Assembly (NCBI GenBank): GCA_963855995.1
Contig: OY979717.1
Coordinates: 2,477,179-2,541,178, forward strand
Length of the DNA: 64,000 bases
Direction of reading: 5' to 3'
DNA from: Muricea muricata
Lineage: Eukaryota; Cnidaria; Anthozoa; Malacalcyonacea; Plexauridae
Both the position numbers and the translations under genes were made by a program. Shown here in pieces: positions 53,732-64,000 of this stretch (position 1 is the first letter of the stretch; each line of letters starts with the position of its first letter). The notes under the pieces are model-generated. The model had not been told where the DNA came from and did no database searches. It worked only from the letters and a program-made list of their open reading frames with translations.

Positions 53732-54740
53732 ATTATGGTCTTCCCTTAATTAAGACAGATCGCTTTAAAAACTCCTTCGTACCCAGTAAAGCATCTAAGG
53801 TAATGTTGTAATTTTGAGAGTACCAGAGGTTAAGGTGCTATGATAAATCTTTGTTTTCAAAGTAGTATACACTTACAACTATAAGAAAATAGTACAATTT
53901 TATTTTAACATTAATATATTAGTATAACAGGATACATTATCAAGTATATGGTTTTTTAGCATTTCACTGAGTCTTTAAATTGTTTTATGCAACATGATTA
54001 TATGTAAAAGTTGATCATGGTGGGGTGATTTTTAGGTACATGGATCTTGAAAGGGACGCCATGCCCTATTACCCTTTACCTGCTCTGCTTGGAGCAAATT
54101 ATTTAAATAAATAAATAAATAACAAATTTTTTTAGCATTAATACGTTAGTATAATAGGATATGTTATCAAGTATTATAGTTAATCATTTTTAATTCAGCT
54201 ATTTTTAGCTGGGATATTTGATTATTAAACTATATCTATTTATTTATCTTTCTATCTCATTCACATACGCGAGAAGGAGAAGATCCCCGTTCTCTATTTT
54301 ACCAGACGAAATTGTTCGCGCGAAGCGAAGCGCAACTACACCGATTGAGCGACGTGATTGGTTGGTAAAAAAATCGCGACCACGAAACAGGAGGAAGCGT
54401 TCTAACTTTTTGGTTAATAGATTCGCCGAGTCAAAAATAGGTATTATACATATGAGGTCAATAAATAGTAATATTTACAAATTACAAAACAATAAACTAC
54501 ACTTTTACATGGCAAATTTGTGAACAAGCACAATTGATCGATTTGAAGGCAATTATTCTATGATTATTTCAAGAGATTATTTCAAAACGTGTCTTCAGAG
54601 TCACTCCCATCGCCACATCACATAATTCCTATTGTGTTTGCTATTGTGCTTTTGTCAACAATAAACTACACATCGTCGAAGATGGCGTCAAAAACTTCTA
54701 CATTGGCATGATACATTATTTTCTTTTTATGGCGATATAA
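53732..54740. other. Gene-poor, possible basic exon
   Basis: A short direct duplication (about 53905-53955 and 54133-54183, sharing ATTAGTATAA-AGGATA) is present. An open stretch at about 54262-54441 encodes a very basic peptide (RRRRSPFSILPDEIVRAKRS, later KKSRPRNRRKRSN) between a pyrimidine-rich acceptor-like site and an AG/GTATTA donor-like site. It could be an exon of an unseen gene, but no neighbour exon supports it. Confidence 0.3.
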
Positions 54741-54747
54741 TTGTTCG

Positions 54748-55187
54748 TTATCCACGCTTAAACGTATAGCCATCTCCAACCATGCAGTTTCCTCGAATGA
54801 AATTAAATGAGATCAGTGACTGATGATCCTTCTGACTGCTAACGTGCGCTTGTCCAAGTAGTTGTATGATTTTATCTTTATTATAACGAGTGTCGCAATA
54901 TATTTTGCGGCCTTGTAATATGCGGTTAATATATCCCCTAACTATATGAGTCAAGGTGACATGATCCATATGAATATCACCAACATAGCGACTGTATAGT
55001 TTCCCCAAACGAGGGCAATAATAAATGTTAGTACCGTAATTGATATAGCAATAAATGCACCAATGATCACATCAGTCGGTTTTGATTTTAGAATGTTCTC
55101 GATAGTGTCCATAAGAAAGAATTCTTGTGCTTTACGTCTTAACGAGTTAGCATTATGTTGTGACGAAACTCGACGATTATCTTTCAT
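54748..55187 (-). CDS. Hypothetical small membrane protein, possibly frameshifted
   Basis: From 55187 a frame of 78 codons contains a hydrophobic region (DVIIGAFIAISITVLTFIIA then LVIFIWIM), enough for one or two membrane spans, after a charged N-terminus. A second frame from 55008 (MGKLYSRYVGDIHMDHVT, ending GDGYTFKRG at 54748) overlaps its end, and together they could be one protein of about 140 residues broken by a frameshift. I do not recognise either part. Confidence 0.3.
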
Positions 55188-55724
55188 TTTAAACTTTTTA
55201 AGCCTTTAGAGTAACAAATCTTGTAAGTCGTAATTGTCTGTTCGTTTGATACTAGACTATTGAACTGATCGCTCATATACACACATTCATTATCTCCCGT
55301 GAGGGACGCTTGCCAATATCTTTTGCTTCTCATATTTACATGATAATGAAAACAAATTAAAATGCTAATATGTTGTATACATGCATATTCTTAAAATAGA
55401 CTAGAGGAAATTGAAAATAAAATGGCTCAACATTTTCAGATGGGAATATTATTTTTTCGAGCGTTCTTAAGACAAGCACGGTGAGTATAAACTATACTTC
55501 GTCTCAAGTTATAGCATAAAAATATTTTGCGCTACGCGAGTAAAAACGTAGGCAAGCAGTGTAAGTCTATGAAATAAAAATTTAACGTCAGATAACTTTT
55601 AACGAATAATGTACACAAGTTGTTGAGAAGTCTGTTCGCACTGCATATGTTCCAAAATTTTGGCATACCTTTGAAATAAGCTGTTCATTGTCTAACAACA
55701 TGCAAGAAGATTGATAAAACTACT

Positions 55725-55815
55725 TAACGATTAGTTGCCGAAGGCGGGGTGATTACAAGCCTATATTCACTGAGCTTCGGCGACTAATTGCTTCAGTATA
55801 AATTTCCAGAAGGTT
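55725..55815. repeat. Foldback MITE with CAATTAGTCGCC ends, copy 2
   Basis: It shares GTGATTACAAGCCTATATTC and CTTCGGCGACTAATTG with 33258-33362, and the TATAAATTTCCAG shoulder that lies outside the hairpin in both copies. The orientation is reversed. Confidence 0.65.
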
Positions 55816-56665
55816 ACGACTAATAATCAACCCAAGTTTATACAAAATCACTTCAACTGAATCTATTACTGTATAAAAAAGACAAAACCAAAAAGCTATA
55901 TTCACTGACCAGTGTATATCTTGTTATACACGATAATAAAACGTTGTTACAGTCCTGTGTGGTCAATGTTTTGCAGCGCCTTAAAATCACGTCAGAATGT
56001 CGGGGAAAAACCTGCAGAAGGTCGGATATTCCGGTCAAGTTCGTTGAGTTATAATTTTATCTTGAGTTATAGATTCATACCTCTTTCTTATCTGGTATTT
56101 GGTCAGCGGTTTACTAAATTTCAACGAATTTCACGTTCATGTTCACACCATATAAAAATCGGACAAGACTTCTTCTGGTCACGTGAGAAAGAGAAAATCC
56201 CTGATTCTTGTGAACTAGGCTTAAAACTCAACATCGAGCTTTACTACCCAATCCAAGGAGGGAGCCAAGAGGTGAACATGCATTCATATCTTCTTGTTCT
56301 GATCAAATGACCAACAAGGAGAATATAATAGTCAGATAGTACTAGAATATATGAATAGAGACCCCTGCCCCAATTAAGGCTAGTCTAGTTACGGCTTTGG
56401 GTTTAAACATTGACAAGGGGGGATGGGGCATGAAAAATCCAGTTTTTTAATAGTGGTTTATACTTTATATGTAAGGGTGGATCATAGTGGGGTGATTTTT
56501 TAGCTTCCTAAACAGTAAGGTAAAATTTTTTGGCGCAAAACAGATGGGGTTGGAGAAATGTTTGGTTTTTAAACATTTTCTCTTCAGCTTCCAAATATTT
56601 AGTTTTATACATAATTGTTTTGGTCAGGTTAGAAATATTTAGTTTGTGTGTTCGTGCAATATTCA

Positions 56666-56770
56666 ACACTTATTGACTCAGACCGAGGGAAACAGTATGT
56701 TTTGTGGACCATCGACAGTCGAGGGTCCACAAAACATACTGCTTTCCTGAGGACTCAGTCAATAAGTATT
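56666..56770. repeat. Hairpin repeat next to the nested complex
   Basis: AACACTTATTGACTCAGACC and its inverted copy near 56750-56770 enclose CAGTATGTTTTGTGGA and its inverted copy, giving a long stem around GACAGTCGAGGG. The left arm also starts the deleted copy at 23129. Confidence 0.7.
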
Positions 56771-56894
56771 TTATTATATACTGAGTGTCAAAAGAAAAGA
56801 AAAGTACCACAAATCAATCAAACATGTATAAAAAGGATTACCTTTTACCTGACATGGCTCCGTGAGGCTCTGTGGATTTGTTATTTACCGGTGA

Positions 56895-57052
56895 ATTATT
56901 TATCATTTATATACCCGGAGCGAGGGGGTTCAGTGAAATATTTCCTGAAGTGATGATATTTCCCGAGGGCTTTAGCCCGAGGGAAATATCATCACTGAGG
57001 GAAATATTTCACTGAATCCCCCGAGCGGAGGGTCTATAAATGATATATTATA
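56895..57052. repeat. GC-rich foldback element inside the complex
   Basis: One long near-perfect palindrome: GGGGGTTCAGTGAAATATTT against AAATATTTCACTGAATCCCC and GATGATATTTCCC against GGGAAATATCATC, with a GAGGGCTTTAGCCCGAG centre. Confidence 0.8.
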
Positions 57053-57377
57053 CCGAAAGTCAAAAACTTCCGTAAGAATAAACTCTTAAGTTTTTCAAGT
57101 TGAACATACCTTCGTGAATATGATGCTCTAAAATACAAAATAGCCAGTTCTTTGTTTATTTTTATAACGAGAAGTACAGAAAACTCCTTTTAATTTTTGA
57201 AATATTTGTGTTTTCAACGTCCTTGTCCTCCAAAACACTTTATAATTCTTCGTGAAGTTCATCAAACTTTTCGCACATTCCGCCATTTTTGTTTACGAAA
57301 ACTTGCCAATCTGTGCTTGCGTGTACAAACGTTGCCATGACAGCGTGAGATATTTATTGAATCGGACCCAATGATCG

Positions 57378-57742
57378 GACCCCGTTCACACGATACCGGC
57401 AGAGTTTGAAAACGGTATGAAATTCTTGCGTTTAGGGGTTGCGTTCACACGATGCCGGTATGAAATTGTGTGAAACCGTAACGGCAACCGCAAGAGTTTG
57501 AAAACGGTATACGTACCGTAAGACTTTGAAAACGGAACGAAATTCAACCGTCAGACTACCGTGAGAACGCCTAACCGTAAGAGTTTTATTACGGTTATGC
57601 AAAACATTTTAGCGTGCGAATTTCAATAATGAAGTGAACAAAAGTTGTAACAAGTATAACTCTACCGGTACCGTGTGAATAGTTGAAAACGTAATGATTT
57701 TTAACCGGCAGAGTTTCATACCGGTATCGTGTGAACGGGGTC
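57378..57742 (+). repeat. Harbinger-like MITE, copy 1 (kinase upstream)
   Basis: Ends GACCCCGTTCACACGATACC and its inverted copy. The interior is full of repeated CCGTAAGAG and TTTGAAAACGG-type motifs. The flanking trinucleotides are TCG and TCA. A second copy in the opposite orientation is at 62362-62715. Confidence 0.8.
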
Positions 57743-58237
57743 TCAGTGGTATCTCACTTTAAAAGTGAGATTCAGTGAGAAATCACCTCATCACGTGGTA
57801 GCAATACGATATTTTGATTGGACAATTTGAATTTGAGGTATAATATAAAAAGTAATGTCCACCGCTTAGCTACGTTGCCAGGGAGACAGTAGAATTTCTC
57901 CACTATCACGTGATACGTTCTTAACCAATAAGAAACAGGAATAAATGAACTTTGACACTCAGTATATAATAAACAATCTTGTTTTATATTTTTTCAACTT
58001 ATAGAGACTTCCCGAATTTGCTTGAGTGCACACGAAACAATAGCTTGAAATCGAGGCGGGGTATGAAGCCTATTGAAAAGAAGTGTTTTTTATGCCCACA
58101 TAATAAATTCGGGAAGTGTCTATTCACTGTGTTATCGCTAAAAATTTATCGCTAAATAAATGCTTTTCATACAACGGCACTATAATCCACTTACATGACG
58201 TACCTCATTCAGCATTATTGCTTATTGGGAGTGAAAT

Positions 58238-61200
58238 ATGGCGACTTCAAGCAATGTTCCTCTCAAGAACTGGCCAAATAATCCGAACGATTACGAACTT
58301 GGCGAAGTCATAGGTATTAAACTTCAAACATTTTCTTTGTGTTCGCCATGTAAGTCAAAAACTGATTGTGTTTATATTTTGTAGGTTATGGAGCAACTGC
58401 TGTAGTGCAAGCAGCATTATGTACACCACGAAATGAGAGAGTAGCCGTTAAGAGAATAGATTTAGAAAAATGCGGAGCAAGTATTGATGAGATGCAGGTA
58501 TGAAAATCTTCTGAGTATTTCTAAAATGTGCTTGATGTCGTGTTTGATGTCGTTTTTAGATCATGATTTTTGGTTTTATAAATTAAATAAATAAACTACA
58601 TTAATTATACCTAACTATTAAGTTACGTGCATACTAATGTTGGTCTAATTTGTAATATAATGATACTAGATTTGAGGACAGTTTTACCCCTGCTCAAGGC
58701 CTACATAGTCTATTAGACATTGGGATTGGCCAGACTGTAGTCCAAGCCCTCTCACTACAGAAATGTGATGGGAAATTGCCTTGCAACCCCCCCTCCCTCC
58801 TGCCAGACTGCAGAGTTTGTCAACAGCGCACCCGAGAATTTTTGAACGAGAAAATCTTGGTGCACCTAGGTGGAATTTATGGCAAATTTTACACCCTATT
58901 TTGTCCCAAAACGTTGTATTTACACTGTATTTTGCAAGGTTTTTACCATTTTTCTTTCTTTGGCTGGCTTTTCAAGCGCACCTACAAGTATTTTTGCGCA
59001 CCTGCACCTCAATGTTTTGCTTTTGTGCACCCGAGATCTCGCAAAAAGTGCCATACTCTGTAGTCTGGCTCTCCTGCAGAGCATTTTTGGCAGATATATT
59101 TTTACACTACTGTTGATTACCAAGGTTGCCACATTCATTTTCCAAAAATTTTCAGCTTTGAAGAAACTTGGCAATGTAATTTGTATCTGCTTGTAGACTT
59201 TTTAATTGTTTCAAATTGCAAGTGAGAATATCTGGCAAAAAAATACAGTTCTAATGCAGTCTGGAGTGGATTTGCAGCTACTTGTCTGTTGCCTGTAGGT
59301 GGTAGACCTGCCTCCAAGGCTGCAACCAAGGGTGATATTTCTGTATACTATACATATGCCTATATACTGCCAAGTAAAAACCATTAAAGTCTATATCCAA
59401 GATGTGGACGTCTTGTGTCTTCTGACCGGTAGTGTAGCAAGCCCAGCAAGTGAGCTTGTCAACTGTCAAATGACAGTTCACTGGGTGTGCAATGAAAATA
59501 ATCATTTGAAATTTGCATCGATTGATAGCATGTCTGGCTTGCTAAGACACTACACATAGATCTTGAAATGATGCTGTGAGTGCCTGCAGGTGCATCCAAT
59601 TGGTGTGTACTCTTTGTTGAAGGCTTATCCATTTTGTGGATGGCTGCAAACTGGGTACTGGTATACTATAGTGTAATCAGCTAAACAATATTTAGTATTT
59701 GATATGTATATTTATGGATGAAATGAATCACAAAGACATCAAATGATCGAAGAGTGTGAGTTTTTATGTGGTTCAAGTTTAATAATGTTGACATATTGTG
59801 AACTATTTCAGAAAGAGATTGGTGCTATGTGTCAGTGTAATCATGAAAACGTTGTCAATTATTATACTTCGTTTATTGTGAAACAAGAACTCTGGATAGT
59901 GATGCGCTTACTGGATGGAGGTTTTTTGAAATTTATGTATATTTTCTTTACATTATAACATTATGGCAATTCAAAAGTAAAAATAATTTTAGGTAAAGAG
60001 TGCAACTGTAGTAATAAAACTTCAACTGCACTATATATATTCTTAATTGTAGATAAACTTAATATATAACATTTCAGGTTCTATGTTGGATGTGGTGAGA
60101 TATCAAATAAAGTTAGGAAAAGGACAAGGAGGAGTCCTAGATGAAGTAATCATTGCAACTGTTTTAAAGGAAGTGTTGAAAGGATTAGAGTATTTTCACA
60201 GTAATGGTTTAATACACAGGTACTGTGCGAGTATACTCAGAGTATTTGTATAGCTCAGCTATAATGCTTTTAACAAATGCACATGCTCAAACTATTATTT
60301 AATTACACACAGTTATTTGTAGGTAAATTTACCAATCAGAATTGAGAATGCATATGAAGAGGATAATGATATTAAATGAATAGACAAGTTGTACCAGTAC
60401 TTCATGGTTTTACTAATGTCTACATATTGAAATGTTTAGAGACATTAAGGCTGGGAATATTCTTCTTGGTACTGATGGAACAGTTCAAGTTGCAGGTACA
60501 TACGTGACTTACATAGTGATAAATGAGCTCAATATTACTAGAATACAGTCACAACGTTTTCAGCAGGTTCATAGTTTCTGTCAGATAATAGAACACAATA
60601 ATTTCTTTTCTTTAAATTTCTTCAGACCTTGGTTCAGGTTTTCTACTATTTTAAATTGTTTGCAGCCATTGTTTAACATCTTAGCAAACTGGTGTAAGTT
60701 ACGTACACTTGCGTGGAACAAGTTAGTTAAAAATATTGCCAGCAAGTAGATGTATGTAGTCTGGGTCACCAGTCCAGCTGGAAAAAGAGTATTTGCCAGA
60801 AAGGGACATTTGTCTCACAGCTGCATCACTACATATATTCCCCCCCTCCCCAGTTACATGGAGTGAAATTATGTAAAAATGTTGCCAGGTAGAAATAGGT
60901 TCATTGCAAAACGAACTGGTATTTGTGAAATTACCCTCAGTGATCATTAGAAAGAAAACTAACTTGTAGAGCTGTGTTGTTCCGGAAATTTCATATCACT
61001 TCCGGTTTAGGTTTTTGGGAGCTGAAAGGACCTTGGTTCAGCGTCAGTTCTTTTAAAACAGAAATATTCATTGACAAGTTATTTACTTGACAAATGCGAA
61101 AACTTACTGACGTATATGGTAATCAAGTCTAAAGTTCCAAAAAACTGAATTAGTCTACATTTTTTAATAAAACTATAATTTCGTCGTCGCACACTGTCTT

Positions 61201-61605
61201 CTTATGTACATCTCCCTTGATTTTGTTCACTTTATTGTAAACTTACTGCACAGCCTAGAGATAAAGTAGCAATACGTGAAACTGCCGAGTGGTTTACGCA
61301 ACTCGCTTGGGCGAAATTTTCGGCTAACGGCGCAGCTGTGCTACCTTATCATGATCACTGGCAAGTGTTAACGAAAGTATACAATGTATATGCTGTTATG
61401 TTTTGTATATTTTGTGGTCACAAAAATGAAATTTGTTGCAAAATGGCTTCTTGGTCTTGATACAATTTTGTTGTGGGGTTATTTTGTATCTTCAGATTTT
61501 GGTGTCAGCTCTGCGCTCTACTCGTATGGTGACAGAACGAGACCAGAGAAAAGAACCACGTTTGTTGGTACGCCATGTTGGATGGCGCCCGAGGTTATGG
61601 AGCAG
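58238..61605 (+). CDS. OXSR1: OXSR1/STK39 (SPAK/OSR1, Fray) family Ser/Thr kinase, N-terminal 202 residues
   Basis: Exons 58238-58313, 58385-58497, 59812-59920, 60078-60219, 60440-60495 and 61496-61605 are all GT-AG and in phase. The gene continues beyond the window. The kinase domain starts [19 protein letters not shown] (Gly-rich loop with the ATAVVQAA typical of this family). It has the ATP lysine in [31 protein letters not shown]-like beta 4-5, the catalytic loop [14 protein letters not shown], and the activation segment [18 protein letters not shown], whose Thr is the site that WNK kinases phosphorylate in the family. Known role: WNK-activated control of cation-chloride cotransporters and cell volume in the cytoplasm. 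The C-terminal PF1 and CCT domains are not in the window. Whether it is the single invertebrate orthologue is inferred. Confidence 0.93.
58804..59069. repeat. MITE in kinase intron 2
   Basis: Ends CAGACTGCAGAGT and inverted ACTCTGTAGTCTG. The 8-mers CCTCCTGC and TCTCCTGC flank it, an 8-bp target duplication with one mismatch, so a hAT-type origin is likely. The interior includes repeated GCGCACC-type phrases. It is non-coding. Confidence 0.6.
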
Positions 61606-61812
61606 GTAATGTATGTACTTGTTACATTAGTAGTGTTGTTCAAATAATTAGTATTCATCTCAAAAGCGAAGGTTACATGAGCTAGCATGTTTTGACGATG
61701 GTATTTAAAACTAATGCATTAGAAACATCGTATAAGTGTGAAGGAGTGGCTTCAAAACTGCCATAATCATTTCTACAAGCATGCTCTTGAACGGGATTGG
61801 AAAGTCTTTGTT

Positions 61813-62302
61813 AGAAACCTTTAGATTGGCGTTTACGGCAAACGGCAAACCTGAGACACGACCTGTGAGATAAAACTAGTGACCGTGAAATGTTTTACCC
61901 ATACGAATTATTAATAAGAGTAAATACACCGCACATAGACAAGTCGTTCAATCACAGACACTTGCTGACTGACGTCAATGAATATTCTGCTTACATGGCT
62001 TCACGTTTGAATTGTGGCGTTTGATGTTTGAATTTTACAATTGAACTGCTAGACATGCTCATAGCGGCTCACTACAAACGTCAAACGTCAACTCGAACGT
62101 CAAGCGATTGAAGTCCTAAACTAGTATTATCCGTCAGTGAAACCTTTCGGTGGTCATAGAAATACATCGTAGATCAGTATTTTTGATTTTTTTAATAAAT
62201 CGTATAGTTTGAGCACTTCACGGTTCATCATGATTTCGATTTTATAAGAATGAACATGCTTGAGGTTTGCCGTTTGCCGTAAACGCCAATCTAAAGGTCT
62301 CT
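61813..62302. repeat. MITE with GATTGGCGTTTACGGCAAAC inverted ends
   Basis: About 40 bp at each end are inverted copies (AGAAACCTTTAGATTGGCG, then GCAAACGGCAAACCT). The interior is unrelated AT-rich sequence. It lies in the kinase intron after 61605. Confidence 0.75.
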
Positions 62303-62361
62303 AATCTTGTACAATTATTGTGCACTTAATGTCCTTATTGGTAAGTGTAAGCTTACTATAA

Positions 62362-62715
62362 GACCCCGTTCACACGATACCGGTATGAAACTCTGCCGGT
62401 TAAAAATCATTACGTTTTCAACTATTCACACGGTACCGGTAGAGTTATAGTTGTTACAACTTTTGTTCATTTCATTATTGAAATTCGCACGCTAAAATGT
62501 TTTGCATAACCGTAATAAAACTCTTACGGTTAGGCGTTCTCACGGTTGAATTTCGTTCCGTTTTCAAAGTCTTACGGTACGTATACCGATTTCAAACTCT
62601 TACGGTTAGCGTTACGGTTTCACACAATTTCATACCGCCATCGTGTGAACGCAATTCCTAAACGTAAGAATTTCATACCGTTTTCAAACTCTGCCGGTAT
62701 CGTGTGAACGGGGTC
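62362..62715 (-). repeat. Harbinger-like MITE, copy 2 (kinase intron)
   Basis: It is an inverted relative of 57378-57742 over its whole length, with the same GACCCCGTTCACACGATACC termini. TAA flanks both sides, a Harbinger-type three-base target duplication. Confidence 0.85.
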
Positions 62716-63221
62716 TAAGTCATTCCTTAAATTTCCATGATGTATCAAAAGTCATATGGTGTATCTTGATAGAAAGGCAATTGCATAAAGGAGCATTTGG
62801 TTCTCGAAAGAAGCTAATAATTGTATTGTAATCAGTATGAAGATGAAATTGAAATAGCGATGGTTGCTATAATTATGTCATGATGCCTGTACAGTAGTGC
62901 ATCTGTCATAATAAATGTACAATACTACTGCATGGTTAATCTGTAATTACAGTTTAATGATGAGTTATTTCCATGCACGCTTACAGTATACTGATGCCTG
63001 AATAATTATTAAAAAATTAAACTGTAATTAAAAATAGGAGTTAATAATAAATACACACATGCAAGATATTATTTAGTTACTGTAATACAGAATGGATGGT
63101 GGATATCAAATGCGACTCATAATTTTAATACGCACAACAGATGTTGCAAAAATTGGTATCGCAGATTAGAAAATTTATTCAAATTGACGTACAGTACTGT
63201 TCAGAAATAACCTAACAGAAA

Positions 63222-63432
63222 ACGCGTTCGGAACGCGTCCGGAACGCGTTCGAAAATGCGTTCCATTCGCGTTCCATTTGCGTTCCATTCGCGTTCCATT
63301 TGCGTTCCATTCGCGTTCCATTTGCGTTCCATTCGCGTTCCATTCGCGTTCCATTTGCGTTCCATTCGCGTTCCACAGCGTTCCAATTTGCGTTCCACTT
63401 TTACTGGAACGCGTTCAGGAACGCGTTCCTGT
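63222..63432. repeat. 11-bp minisatellite with palindromic flanks
   Basis: Units of GCGTTCCATTC and GCGTTCCATTT alternate for about 12 repeats. Both sides end in palindromes built on GGAACGCGTTCC. The array reads through in several frames as repeated Arg/Ser/Phe or Arg/Trp/Asn phrases, which are not genes. Confidence 0.85.
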
Positions 63433-64000
63433 GACACTCGTAATAAGATCGGATATTATCGGTCATTATCGCGATTCGCCGAGTAATATAATCTATTTGA
63501 AAAGCCGCTAAAGAGTAAACTTGTAGAGTGATAAACTAAAGTGAGCTTCAAGACCAAATTTTTTTATAATATTATTATTGTCGGCTTACTCGATTCTAAT
63601 TGAGTAAGAACTGTGATGATAATCATTAATCATTTAAAACACGTCGCCAACACACGAGCTGTTGAGCTTACGTTAACGAACGGTATTATTGTTATATTTC
63701 GCCAAAAAGCGCGCGATTTTTCATTACTTCTCGAACCGTATAATTTCCTATACTAATTGCCTGTAATACCTAACCTCATTACCTCAACAAACGCATATAG
63801 TTGTGCGAGGAAAAAATTGAGACAATTAAACGAATACACTGCTATTTTCATCTTGTGTTTTGCTATTTCCTTAATGGCTCTTAATGACTGACTGACACAT
63901 TGTTTCGGCTTTTGTAGGGATTAACGGTGGTAGTAGACACATTTTGACACTCTTTTGTGTATAAAGGATATAAAATATGACACTCCAACTCATTTTTTCT
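63433..64000. other. Kinase intron, nothing recognised
   Basis: No exon encoding the next kinase segment (expected to continue with a GYDFKADIWS-like sequence) is visible before the window ends. Confidence 0.5.

Larger units (their letters stand above)
56771..57970. repeat. MITE with TTATTATATACTGAGTGTCA ends, carrying nested insertions
   Basis: The ends at 56771-56793 and 57948-57970 are inverted copies. The interior matches 23129-23350, but it has been split after TTATTTACCGGTGAAT by a foldback element (56895-57052) and further sequence including a MITE (57378-57742). It lies about 270 bp upstream of the kinase start codon. Confidence 0.65.

Noticed and set aside
55912-56310. 132-codon + strand frame
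   Set aside because: No domain, no splice partners, and low-complexity hydrophobic composition as expected by chance in AT-rich DNA.
63201-63511. Repeat-protein-like frames (Arg/Phe/Ser or Trp/Asn/Gly repeats)
   Set aside because: They are products of the 11-bp minisatellite read in several frames, with no splice or start context.

Overview
The window looks like nuclear DNA of an AT-rich, intron-rich animal, probably a cnidarian or another marine invertebrate. This is an inference. It rests on spliced animal genes (an OXSR1/STK39-type kinase and an animal haem peroxidase) and on a transposon mix typical of such genomes: BEL/Pao, Penelope-like with hammerhead ribozymes, R4/Dong-like LINE in TAA repeats, Mutator-like, Harbinger and many foldback MITEs. 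No prokaryotic features are visible.

Layout. Positions 1-4650 hold a foldback MITE and a decayed cluster of very small + strand ORFs, several of them membrane-like, whose compact style resembles a degraded virus-like or Polinton-like element. Positions 5393-12039 (copy A) and 21380-31260 (copy B) are two + strand, multi-exon paralogues of a protein I do not recognise. Their exons, splice phases and parts of their introns match. Copy B is a phase-consistent 11-exon, 753-codon reading frame. Copy A shows only the last seven exons. Their introns have been hit independently by a LINE in TAA repeats (copy A) and by hAT MITEs, a tRNA-like foldback element and others (copy B). Between the copies lies an intact-looking Mutator-like transposon (14596-17410, one 581-aa transposase) and a local repeat block.

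Positions 31580-33180 hold a MITE whose TA tract carries a 5'-truncated Penelope-like element. This is a GIY-YIG endonuclease end flanked by two inverted 113-bp repeats, each containing a hammerhead ribozyme motif. On the minus strand, 48243-33427 is a secreted animal haem peroxidase of about 840 residues: a signal-peptide exon, an 11-kb intron, a cadherin-like exon, then the peroxidase domain with its key residues. The 11-kb intron contains a BEL/Pao LTR retrotransposon (40318-45721, 5-bp target duplication, frameshifted coding region) in the opposite orientation.

Positions 49000-58200 are gene-poor and rich in MITEs, including an internally deleted Harbinger element that keeps the starts of both of its genes (MADF protein and transposase). 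From 58238 to the right edge runs the 5' half of an OXSR1/STK39 (SPAK/OSR1, Fray) kinase on the + strand. Six phase-consistent exons run from the start codon to the activation segment, and the rest lies beyond the window. There is no sign that the kinase, the peroxidase and the tandem pair work in one pathway; they are simply neighbours.
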